From contig JAGTXO010000009.1 of the NCBI GenBank assembly GCA_019448385.1, positions 186,001 to 250,000 of the forward strand: a stretch of DNA of 64,000 nt, given 5' to 3'. Positions 47,845 through 56,849 of the stretch are shown here, one piece after another. The notes below the pieces were generated by a model. It saw only the letters and a list, made by a program, of their open reading frames with translations, did not search any database and was not told the origin of the DNA. Within the stretch, counting starts at the first letter, position 1. Every line of letters begins with the position of its first letter. Position numbers and translations under genes: made by a program. This DNA comes from Diacronema lutheri (lineage: Eukaryota; Haptophyta; Pavlovophyceae; Pavlovales; Pavlovaceae).

Positions 47845-47891
<47 letters not shown>

Positions 47892-48785
47892 TGCTGCTGC
47901 GCACGCGCGTGCGCCTCTCATTCGTCTGCCATTCGCAGGGCGCGCTCATCCTGCGCGCGGCGCTCGGCACGGCCGCGTTCCGCCCGCTGCTGCCCACGTG
48001 CCATACGCTGCTGTCGCTCGGCGCGCCCCACCTCGGCTGGCTGTACGGCGCGAACGCGTTCGTCAAGGCGCTCATTAGGCTGCTTCGCCACCATCCGCGC
48101 TGCGCGGCGATCCGCGAGCTCACGTTGCGCGATGCGCTCGACCCGCATCGCACGCTCCTCTACCGGCTCAATGTGACGGCCAACCACCTGGGCGCATTCC
48201 GCACCGTCCTGTTCGCCGCGTGCGCACACGTGCGCGCGCCGCAGCCGCGTGGCGCGCCGCGCGCGCGCGCGTGCGCGCCACGCGCTGTCTCGCTGCGTGC
48301 TGGCGCGCGCTGATCGCCGCGATCGCGCGGCTCTCTGCTCGCGCCTCGCCGTCGTGCAGGACCGGTACGTGCCGTACAATTCTGCGGCTCTTCACCCGTC
48401 GGCTGAGGCTCTTGCGGACACGCGGCCAAAGGGCGTCGTCTACTCGGCGATGCTCGCGCACACGCTGCGGCACATGCGCGAGAACGGCGTGCGCGCGGTG
48501 TGCCTTGACATCGACTTTCGCCTCGCCGGGCCGTCGTTCGACCAGTTCCTCGGCCGCGCGGCGCACGTGCAGTACCTGCTCGACCAGGACTTTGTCGAGC
48601 GGCTCGTCTGCACATACAGGCGCCATTTTGCACTCGACGAGGCGACGGAAGAAGTTGGCGAGGCGCTCGGAGCCACGCACAAGAGGAGCGCGGACGCTAC
48701 GTCGTCGTTCTCAAGCGACAGCTGGGCTCCGAGGGCCACCGCGCGAGCACCGCCTCAGGGCAAGGCTATGCGCTTCTCCGCGTGA
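43418..48785 (+). CDS. FAM135: FAM135-family protein (DUF3657 plus DUF676 lipase-like domain) with polyglutamine
   Basis: Exons 43418-48229 and 48360-48785 give 1745 residues; the 130-nt intron is GTGCGC...GTGCAG, phase 0. The N-terminus (MEVHCSLARFDNVALYAQGHYALRV ... FRAELG) is the FAM135 N-terminal region. A ~1000-residue low-complexity middle follows. The alpha/beta-hydrolase (DUF676) begins near 1317: LLVVFVHGLFGNRYDLQLYAHAL, FETMGNRLALEV, the elbow SFVCHSQGALILR near 1503 with the candidate Ser nucleophile, LSLGAPHLGWLYG, then across the splice DRYVPYNSA. The DRYVPY block at the exon join confirms the intron. A CAG tract sits inside the hydrolase between two core elements. FAM135 enzymes are uncharacterised; a lipase-like role in membranes is inferred. 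The alternative upstream start is GTG only, so the first ATG is used. Confidence 0.85.
47789..47890 (+). repeat. CAG trinucleotide tract, 18 + 15 units, coding for glutamine
   Basis: Eighteen uninterrupted CAG codons (47789-47842), one TCG (Ser), then fifteen CAG (47846-47890), followed by CTGCTGCTG. The codons are pure CAG with no CAA, which points to recent slippage expansion rather than selection for polyglutamine. It lies inside the FAM135 hydrolase domain. Confidence 0.95.
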
Positions 48786-48868
48786 CCGCTCATGAACGAC
48801 TCGCGCGACAATGCGCAACTGTGACTCGTGGCGTGCGCACTCGGACGGTGAGAGCGAAAAGGCGGGCC

Positions 48869-49511
48869 TCAGACGACACCCGGGATGAATCGGTGGCGCA
48901 CCTGCTGGCTGTACGTCGCGTAGCCGAGATCGCTCAGGAGCGCCTCCTCACGCGCCGCCTTGGCCCAGAAGAAGACCGCGAGCGCGCCCAGCGCGAGCAG
49001 CGCCAACGGCCGTCCGGCGAGCGCGCACACGCCGAGCAGCACAAGAATGCCGGACGCATAGCACGGGTGCCGCACATGCGCGTACACGCCCGTCGTAGCC
49101 AGCTCGGCGCTCTCGAGAGGCGCGGGTAGCATCGTCATGGTCTGCGCCTCCGTGAGCTTTGCGAAGCTGAGGCCCGTGATCGCGAGGCCGGAAACCACGA
49201 GCAGCATGCCGGGCAGGACGCCGGCGAGGATTGGCACGGCCCGCGGGCCACCCCGGCTGCACGTGGCCACGAACACCGCGAAGAGCGCGAACTGCACGAC
49301 CAGCCAGAGTGCGCCGCGCTCGACGTAGCTGCCGACCGGCCTCAGCGCGCTCGTGCCGCCCGCCTCGGAGACGTGCACCGTCCGCTTCCCATAAATCCTG
49401 CGGCGCAGCGGTGTTTGAGGGGTGCGGCGTCGCGGCTCGCTCGTCCGCGCTGCGCACACGGGCGCGAAACAGGCGCACGCGACCCAAGGCGGGTCGAACT
49501 CACCATCCCAT
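48869..49511 (-). CDS. ICMT/PEMT-type membrane methyltransferase-like protein
   Basis: Exons 49511-49504 and 49397-48869 give 178 residues. The first exon is only 8 nt (ATGGGATG) before a canonical GTGAGT donor; the 106-nt intron ends CCGCAG. This supplies an ATG for a frame that otherwise has none (MGWIYGKRTVHV). Four hydrophobic segments are followed by the SAM-binding signature of isoprenylcysteine/phospholipid methyltransferases: GVYAHVRHPCYASGIL ... REEALLSDLGYATYSQQV...RFIPG (RHPxY, E..L, G..Y..Y, R..P). It acts in ER or plastid membranes on a lipid or prenyl-cysteine; the substrate cannot be told. It is 83 bp from the convergent FAM135 stop. Confidence 0.7.
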
Positions 49512-49686
49512 TTGCTTCCCGCCGGTTTGTCCGCACGCCGGACGTTACACGGAGAAAGGAGGTCACCCTCAAAATACTAACGACGCTTACAAGGCGGGTC
49601 AGCAGGGGGGGGGGGGGCGTGCACGGGGTCGAGGCTGGACGTAGGGAGCGAGCGAAAGAGAGCACGCAAAATGACGTGACCACCTG

Positions 49687-52600
49687 TTAGAGGGCCATGT
49701 AAAAGGTGGCGCCTTCGTGCTTGCCGTGCGGCACGACGACCTGCACGCTCGACCCGTCCGCTCGGCGCGCGGTCACGCGCGCACCCGGCCCGCAGCCCTC
49801 GGGCACGCGCACGGCCACCATCGCAGCTGCGGCGGGCTCCGTCGCCGGGGCCGCGGCCGCCGGCGCGGCGCACGCGCGAGTGCCACCGCTCTGCGCCGCG
49901 CCACCGCCCCTGCTGCCGAACAAGCCGCCGAGCCATGGCCTCGTGCCCGAAGCGCTCGGCCTCGCCGGCAGGGCCTGCGCCTTGGGCGCGTCGATCCGTG
50001 CGCGCTCCTCATCGAGCACGGGCTGGATCGACGGGACGGGTTGTTTGACCGGGTTTTGGTAGCTGTGGTGACGAGCAGCAGACCAGCGCGAGAGGAGCGG
50101 CGCGAGAGCGCGATCGGCCAGAGCGGGCGGGAGTGGCGGGACGGTCGAAGGGGACCGCCAGGCGCGCGCACGCGGCTGCCGTGCTCAGCTCGGCGCACGC
50201 GCGCGGTGCGCGGGCGCGGGGCGAGGCGAGCGGGTGGGCGGGCGGGCGGCTGAGGCGCGCGGCCGGTGCGCGCACCGCTGCATCTGCGCCTTGTACTGCG
50301 CCTCCGCGTCCGAGAAGCTGAGCGCGCTGCTGCCGACGTCCGCATTCTCGTACGCGCTGCGCGTACACGGGGCGGAGGGCGGGCGGAGGAGGTGGAAGGG
50401 GGGACGGCTGGGTGTGTGTGGGGGGGGTGTGGGGGGGGGGGGGGGGGGGGGGGGGTGGGGGGGGGGGGGGGGGGAGGGAGGGGGGTGGGTGGGGGAGGCT
50501 CGCCCGCGGATGGCGCGGCGTACCGAAAGCACGGCAGACATGAGAAAGGCGCGAGCTGGTACAGCGCCCATAGCGCGACCATGGTGGCCGCCCACGGCGT
50601 GAGGCTGTCTTGCCGGTTCTGCACGCCATCCAAGGTCGAGTCGAGCAGGACACACATCATGCTCGCGCACGCGAGGACGAGCAGCGAGAGCATGTTAGCA
50701 AACTCGTTTGAAAGGCCCGCGTCCATCGCCGGCGGCGGCTTGTTGAGCCGGAGGAGCGCGGCCTTGTTCGCCCAGTAGGCGAGGAGAAGGGTGCCAAGGC
50801 TGATGAACCACACGATGGGCATGCCCGGCCCAAACACGAGGCCAACGGCAATCGTCTTGGTGAACGCGGCGTAATACTCGCCCATCGTCGCGGCGGGTGG
50901 CTCCCACAGCTTGTTGAGCTTGGCCTGCGTGTTCGCGCTCCACGTGCAAAGCAGGCGCGCGCCCAGGTTGGCGACGGGCAGCAGCTTGCTCAGCTCAGGC
51001 GCGGCCGTGCCGAGCGCAATGAAGAGCGCCTGCGAGAAGACGCCGCCCTCCTCGGACCAGCGGAGCGGGTCGGGCTGGATGAAGAGGACGAGGAAGACCG
51101 TGTTGATCGTGTACGCGAGCGCCAGCTTGAAGTAGAGGCTCTCCTCGTAGTCGGTGCGCGTCGGCCTGCGCTCGAAGAGCGTGAGCCGCGTGATCGCGAT
51201 TTTGATCAGCTCGTTGACGCACGTGACGACGGCAGCGGCGGCGATCGAGAGGCCCGTGCCGAGCGACGCGCGCGCGAGCACGCCGTCCTCCGTCAGCGTC
51301 GCGTCGCCGAGCAGCTCGACCTGCTCTTGCTTGTACCGGTTGAGGAAGGTGAGCGCGACCGCCGAGCTGACGATGAGGGCGGCCGTGCATGCAAACGTGA
51401 ATGCGGCGCGCAGCGCGACGGAGCAGCGCGTGATCTCGAGATTCTCCCACCACACGTCGGACGGCTCGGGGGCGACGACGATCTGCAGCCGCACACCGTG
51501 GTACCGCTTCGCCTTGGGCCGGAGCAGCTCGAGCGCGCGCGTGATGAGCGACGGGTTGTGCTCAACCAGGCAATCGTACTTGGCGCGCTCGGTGGTGAAG
51601 GCGACAAACGCGGTGCCCGTCGCCTCAGCGCCGGCGCCATGCGTCTTCACGCGGTGCATCCCTTCCTCGAGCTCAAGCAGCCGCACCTGCAGCCTTCGCA
51701 CGGTCTCGAGTTTGGCGCCACTGTTCTCGGCGCCACGCTGCGCGCCCGCGACGCGCAGCTTCTCGCGCCGCTCGCGCCACTCAATCTCGAGCGCCTTCCA
51801 TTCGTCGAGCAGCGCGACGTACGCGGCCGACTTGTGGCCGACGGCGATGTGCTCCACCGCGCCAAACTGGCTGAAGAAGGTGTGCAGTTCGTCGGCGCTC
51901 GACACGTGCGCCGGGATCCGGCGCACCTGCACCGCGTAGTCGGCGGCCGTCGCGTGCAAGCCGTCGTTGCGCTGCGCGACGGTGCGCTGCTTGAAGCGGA
52001 TGAAAAGCAAGAAGCCGAGCAGAATGAGCATCGTTGCGAGGAAGGGCAGCGCCTGCCATGAGACGACTCGCGACGCGGAGCGTGAGCAGCACGGCCCGAT
52101 CGCGGCCGTGAGCAGCGAAGTGCGTGCGTACACCTCGCGGTTGGCCTGCACGTTGTCCGCGAGGGAAAAGGATGCGGCGGCGGCGAGCAAGGCGAAGGCG
52201 ACGATGGACCAGCGAAGCGAGCGGAAGAGCAGCTCGACGCCGACGCCGCCGATGCCCAAGTCGGAGAGTGGGCCGTGCAGCGGCAGCGGCTTGCCCGCCG
52301 CGTCTTTGATGCCCGCCTGCGCGCGCGCGCGCTTGCGCGCCTTGGCCACATCGGGCTTCTCGTCGTCAATCCTGCGCGCGGCGATATCGGCGGTACGGGC
52401 GCGCGTGAGCGCGCGCGCGCCCGCGAGCGCGCGCACGCCCGCGACGGTGAAGCGCCGCTTCGCTTCGCACGGCGCGCTGCGCGCGGCCGGCCGAATGTAG
52501 CGCGCACTCGAGGATTTCGTCGAGCTTGGCCGTCTTCTTGTCCGTGCCGGTGATCGCCGAGAAGATGCTCAAACGCCCGCGCTTTACGGCGTCACCCGTC

Positions 52601-52755
52601 AGCGCCTCGACCTGGATGGTTGTCGCGTTGATAGCTTCAGCCACGCTGTCGGCAACCTTTTCGAGCACGCCGAGCACGTCGCTGCTTGTCGCGCCCTTGC
52701 TGCCCGGCGCTCGTGGCGGCGGCGTTGGCGAGGCAGCACCCTCCCGCGCTGCCAT
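49687..52755 (-). CDS. OSCA: OSCA/TMEM63 mechanosensitive cation channel
   Basis: Exons 52755-52508, 52371-50524, 50356-50276 and 50062-49687 give about 850 residues. The order fits OSCA/CSC1/TMEM63. N-terminal helices include LHGPLSDLGIGGVGVELLFRS. A large cytosolic loop carries YAVQVRRIPAHVSSADELHTFFSQFG and GTAFVAFTTERAK. The DUF221 (RSN1_7TM) block begins DVWWENLEI and ends in helices around PIVWFISLGTLLLAYWANK and DSLTPWAATMVALWALYQLAPF. Family members are osmo- or stretch-gated Ca2+-permeable channels. Splices are supported by frame and by clean protein joins (CFR-AYENADV; MQR-YQNPVKQP). The C-terminal tail ends in a VxVPxGxxPGxxFxV-like unit (VRVPEGCGPGARVT...GATF), a motif common in algal proteins and unusual on OSCA. 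49512-49686 contains a G-run and no gene. Confidence 0.88.
50416..50490. repeat. Long G-rich homopolymer tract inside an OSCA intron
   Basis: Plus-strand runs of G interrupted only by single T or A bases; as read in the OSCA transcript it is a C-tract upstream of the acceptor at 50357. Similar G/C runs sit in introns of the AMT, ABCG and ankyrin genes. Tracts of this length are prone to length error in sequencing. Confidence 0.9.
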
Positions 52756-53239
52756 TAATGCCCGGGCGCGAGGTGACCAACTTTCCCGTGCGCGCGACTG
52801 GGTCTGGAAATCAGTGTTTAATCTTTTTCTTATCGTGGGGCCAACCAGGGTTCGAGATTTTAAGTGAAAATGTTTTCTGACGTTTTCACATGATCTTGAA
52901 AATTTTTACCTGAAATTTTCATTGTAAAAAAAGGTGAAAATTAATGGTGAAAATTTTCACTTCTTCTATGTGGGTACGCACGTAGAATGATAGTGAAAAA
53001 CACCGGATCGCAGGCGGGCAGCCATGCCGCGCAACGGGTCGCCCGTCTGGTCGGCGTGCCTGCGCGCCGTGGTCGACAAGCACAAGACGTCCCTCATCAG
53101 TATGGATGTCTCTGGTCTCGAGGCGATCTTCTTGGACCTCGGTGGCGTGGCCTGTCTCAAGACGGGCGAGACAGCCGCGCCCGCGCGCGCGCGCGACGCT
53201 CGCGAGCGCCCTCGACCGGAAAGGAATCAAGCGCGTGCC

Positions 53240-53376
53240 GACTGCACAAGACAAGGCAGCGGTGTGCATGATTTGCGGCTTCGTCGCCGAGCACCTGCAA
53301 CTCCACACGGTGGAAACAGCACATTGGCTGGGGTTGCGCCGACGACCACCCGCACCGCGACGAGTGTATCGCAACG
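53240..53376 (+). other. BED-type zinc finger region of the hAT element
   Basis: Just upstream of the transposase frame lie CMICGF in one frame and NSTRWKQHIGWGCADDHPHRDEC in the next. Together they resemble the C-x2-C ... W-x2-H ... H-x-x-x-C finger found at the N-terminus of hAT transposases. The change of frame without a clear intron suggests either one small indel or an unrecognised splice. Confidence 0.4.
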
Positions 53377-55818
53377 ATGCCGCTGCGGGCGGTGGCGAGA
53401 ATGAGCGCTAAACGTCAGGAGGACGTCTCGCGCACGGTGAAGGAGGCCGCGCAGGAGGGGCCAGTGAGTGCGCTTCGCGTGGTGCCGCTCTCGCGGCCCT
53501 CACCCTTCGCTTGCACCACCCCTGCCGCGACAGCCAGCTCAAAATCGCTCGCACCCTCGCAGTCCGTGCACCTGCTGCGGCCGCCGCCGCCGCCGCGCAA
53601 GGGGGGCATGGACAGCTTCCTGCACCGCAACCTCAGCCAAACGGAGGTGGCGCAAGTCGACGAGGACCTGGCGCGCTTTTGCTACGCGGAGGGCCTCCCG
53701 TTCCGTGCCCTCGCCTCTCCGTGGCTGCGCAAGGCGATCGGCCGACTTAACCCGTCCTGGCTCGAGCTGACGCGGCTCACCGAGTGGACTTACTCCATGC
53801 TCGACGACCAGCACGAGCACGTATCGCGCGACATGATGAATCAGATCTCGTCCGCCTTCGCGATCACGCTCCTGTCCGACGGGTGGTCTGGCGTGCAGAA
53901 AAAGCACGTGCTCAACATCCTCCTCGCTGCCCCCGAGCCCTACTTCATCGACAACATCTTCACCAATGTGAGAGCTTGCGCGCGGCTTCTGCGAGCTCAC
54001 TGCCTTATCGCCCTCCGCGTTCGCGGGGCGCGCCGTCTGCCTCGTTGGCGCGGGCTACTCGAGCTACTCGGCTGCGACCCTCGCCGTCGCGCTCGACGCG
54101 CTCGGCGCCGCCGCGCCCCGCGGCACGCGAACTCGGCCGCAGGCAGACTCTGTGGACGGCTTTACCAGGCCGACATCTTCGAGCCGATCATCAAGGAGCA
54201 CGGCGTGCGCGCCTTCGTCTCGGACAACGCCTCGGTCATGCGCAAGACGTGGCGCATTTTGCGCGAGCGCATCCCCAGCCTGTGGACGTACGGATGCGCC
54301 CCGCACGGCTTCAACTTGCACACTAAGGACATCATCAACCTCGACGAGTTCAGGACGACCAACGCGGACTGTCAGAAGATCGCGGTCTATTTTTCAAACA
54401 ACAAGCAGGCAGGCGGGCTTGCGACCCTCCAGACCATCCAGGACCGGCTCGGCGTGAAGGGCAGCATCGATAAGGGCTGCAAGACGCGCTGGGGCTCGCA
54501 GATCGACTGCGCCAAAGACCTCGTCAAGCACAAGCAGGCGCTCGTGCTGACGGTGACCGACCAGTCCTTCTCCACCTCCAAGGACAACGCCAAGGAGGTG
54601 AGCGCGCTTTGCCGCGGCGACGAGTTTTGGGCGCGTGTGGGCATCTTTCTGCGCGTGCTGGAACCGCTGCGTTTCTTCCTCAAGGTCCTCCAGTCCGACA
54701 CCGCGACGGTTGCCGACGTGTACGCGCAGTGCGTGGCTGTGCACGCGGCGCAGTCGGCACTCCCGCAGCACCTGTTCACAGTCGCCAACACCAAGGAGGA
54801 TCTCATGCGCCTGCTGCAGGAGCGTATGAACTTCATCATCCACCCCCTCCACTTCGTCGCCTACTCCTTCCACCCGCGCTACGCCAAAGGCACCTCGCTG
54901 GACAACCACATCGTCACGCACTACGTCTTCACACTGGCAGCAGACGCGCTCGGCGAGCACGACCGCTCTTCTCTCAGGCAGGAGCTCGAATTCTTCTTCG
55001 GACCCTTCCAGACCGCCCCGGTCTTTGGATCTGCCTTTGATGGTGAGAACTCACTCCTCGACGACCCGGTACGTCGCACAGCTGGCAAGCGCCAACGTGC
55101 AGCGCCCAGCTTGTGGGATGGGACATGCGCTCATCGTGTTGCGCTGACCCTTGCCCATGCCTTACACCCCTCACGCCTGCCCGGCCATCAGGTCAACTGG
55201 GTCACCGCACACCTCACAAAGAAGTGCCCCATCCTCTCCAAGCTCCTTTGCATCATCTTCTCGCTCGCACCGTCGACCGCGGGCGCCGAGCGCAACTGGT
55301 CCATCCAGGACTTTATCGTCTCCAAGCGCCGCAACCGTCTCACCGACGCGCGCGGCACCGAGCTCGTCGCCATCTACTGGAACTTGCGTGCCCTCGAGAC
55401 TGCCTTCAAGGCAGCAGAGATCGGCCGCAAGCGCAAGGTCGGCAAAGGCGACGATGCGTGGCGCAGCCGCGTCACAGAGTGTTGGGATAGAGTAGCAGAC
55501 TATACGAGTCAGCTACTCCGACGAGTCAGCTACTCCGATATCGGAGTAGCTGACTCGTATAGTCTGCTACTTTATCCCAACACTTTCCCCATCCATTGGC
55601 GGTCCTCCATCGGCACCGAGTTTGAGGGTATACACGGGGACGACAACGGGCGGTTGGACGGCGACGACGATGCTTTGCTGATCGGCGAGAGCGACGAGGG
55701 CGTCATCGACTGGCAGTACTCTGAGCAGTACTCGCGATTTGTCAAGCCGTGCCCGCACCCTCTCCTCGCCGGCATCAATGTGGGCGACACCATGGGGCCT
55801 CTGGTACTGGAGCGGTGA
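53377..55818 (+). CDS. hAT transposase
   Basis: The frame is open for 813 codons, but about 180 bp (53967-54168, starting GTGAGAG and ending CCGCAG or close to it) looks intronic because protein resumes as QADIFEPIIKEHG. RNase H-fold blocks: LLSDGWSGVQKKHVLNILL with the first catalytic Asp, then RAFVSDNASVMRKTW with the second; a helical insertion domain with CKTRWGSQ, matching the hAT RW motif; and the C-terminal dimerisation block APSTAGAERNWSIQDFIVSKRRNRL. It cuts and pastes the element as a hAT-type transposase. A 107-bp foldback element sits in the C-terminal part without closing the frame. Activity is plausible but unproven. Confidence 0.85.
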   Translation: MPLRAVARMSAKRQEDVSRTVKEAAQEGPVSALRVVPLSRPSPFACTTPAATASSKSLAPSQSVHLLRPPPPPRKGGMDSFLHRNLSQTEVAQVDEDLARFCYAEGLPFRALASPWLRKAIGRLNPSWLELTRLTEWTYSMLDDQHEHVSRDMMNQISSAFAITLLSDGWSGVQKKHVLNILLAAPEPYFIDNIFTNVRACARLLRAHCLIALRVRGARRLPRWRGLLELLGCDPRRRARRARRRRAPRHANSAAGRLCGRLYQADIFEPIIKEHGVRAFVSDNASVMRKTWRILRERIPSLWTYGCAPHGFNLHTKDIINLDEFRTTNADCQKIAVYFSNNKQAGGLATLQTIQDRLGVKGSIDKGCKTRWGSQIDCAKDLVKHKQALVLTVTDQSFSTSKDNAKEVSALCRGDEFWARVGIFLRVLEPLRFFLKVLQSDTATVADVYAQCVAVHAAQSALPQHLFTVANTKEDLMRLLQERMNFIIHPLHFVAYSFHPRYAKGTSLDNHIVTHYVFTLAADALGEHDRSSLRQELEFFFGPFQTAPVFGSAFDGENSLLDDPVRRTAGKRQRAAPSLWDGTCAHRVALTLAHALHPSRLPGHQVNWVTAHLTKKCPILSKLLCIIFSLAPSTAGAERNWSIQDFIVSKRRNRLTDARGTELVAIYWNLRALETAFKAAEIGRKRKVGKGDDAWRSRVTECWDRVADYTSQLLRRVSYSDIGVADSYSLLLYPNTFPIHWRSSIGTEFEGIHGDDNGRLDGDDDALLIGESDEGVIDWQYSEQYSRFVKPCPHPLLAGINVGDTMGPLVLER
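55478..55584. repeat. 107-bp foldback (MITE-like) element nested in the hAT transposase gene
   Basis: The left half beginning AGTGTTGGGATA is the near-perfect inverse of the right half ending TATCCCAACACT, meeting at GATATC; only one mismatch is seen in about 44-bp arms. The left arm also carries a tandem 17-bp duplication (55505-55521 and 55522-55538). No target duplication is obvious. The sequence is not G+C-rich like the host gene around it. Confidence 0.85.
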
Positions 55819-56344
55819 GAACGGGGGAGGTTTTTGGGCGTCGTTACGCGTGTGCGAACAGCGCGCGCCGAGCTCCCCGTGACAGCAGCCTTTGCTGATG
55901 GCACCTCACACCTTGGCCCGCAGATGCAGCTCTACGGCACTACCGGCGGCAAGGAGTGGGCCCTGCTCTCCTCACTGCCGCCAGGCATGGAGCTGGAGGG
56001 CTTCGCTCGTCAGGCGGCTGACGAGCACGCTGGCTCCGGCCAAGGCGGCCGCTTGGTCGTCGCCGGCATTCAGTGACAAACTGGGCCTGCCACTCCCGGA
56101 CTGCCACTCCCGGACTGAAAATTTTTCCGTGAAAATTTCAGTGAAAGTGAAAATGTCTCCAGAAGAGCGGAAATTTTCAGAAGAGCGTTTTTAGGAGGAG
56201 GGCGACGCGAGCTGCGTGCGCGTCGAGTCGTCGACGGACGTGCGCCATTCGAGAAGGGCATGTGCTCATTCCGAGGGGCACAAATCGCGCCCCTTTGGCC
56301 ACAGCGCTCCTGGAAAGGTCGATGCACTGCGGTCGCGCCCCGCG

Positions 56345-56817
56345 TCACGTCTTGCCGCCGCCCGCGCCCTTGCGCGCGCCATGCGCCGGCGCCGATCGTT
56401 TGCGCGCGGCGGGCGCGGTTGGCGTGCCTGCCGCCTTGCGCTTCTTGGCAAGGGGGTCGTACTGCGGCGCGGGCTTGTCAGCCGCCTTGTGCTGCGGGGC
56501 GAAGAACTGGTCGAGGCGCGTCTGCGTTTTCGCCGCGCGCACGGCGCGCAGCCGCTTGAGCGCAGCCTCGACGCGCGCCGGTGCGAAGGAATGGCGTTCG
56601 ACGAGGAAGGCGTGCAGCGCCGCGTAGTCAGGCTCGGATGGCGCCAGCTGCGCGCCGCTCGGCCGCGCGACGGCGGGCTTTAAAAAAACCTCGCGCGCGG
56701 CATCGAAAGGCCACTCGGCCGAGCTCGCGAGCGCGTGCGCGCTGGGCGGCAGCGCTTTGGCCGCGAGGAGCGCCTCGATGCAGCGCGGCGACACACCGTC
56801 CGCACCCGGCGCGTTGA

Positions 56818-56849
<32 letters not shown>

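Larger units (their letters stand above)
52812..56195 (+). mobile_element. hAT-superfamily DNA transposon, approximate ends
   Basis: A hAT transposase gene (53377-55818) is bracketed by two A+T-rich ends that contrast sharply with the G+C-rich host: about 52812-52995 on the left and 56105-56195 on the right. Both ends are full of short subterminal copies of TGAAAATTTTC-like motifs in both orientations, typical of transposase-binding repeats. I could not find an exact terminal inverted repeat or an 8-bp target duplication, so boundaries are approximate. Between 55819 and 56100 a short open frame (ELPVTAAFADGTSHLG...) follows the transposase stop. The element looks largely complete and fairly young. 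It lies between the OSCA 5' end and the FEN1 3' end and interrupts neither. Confidence 0.75.

Noticed and set aside
52846-52870. CAGGG... and CAGTG... near 52812-52850 as the hAT left terminal repeat
   Set aside because: No matching inverse was found at the right end, so it is not given as a defined terminus.
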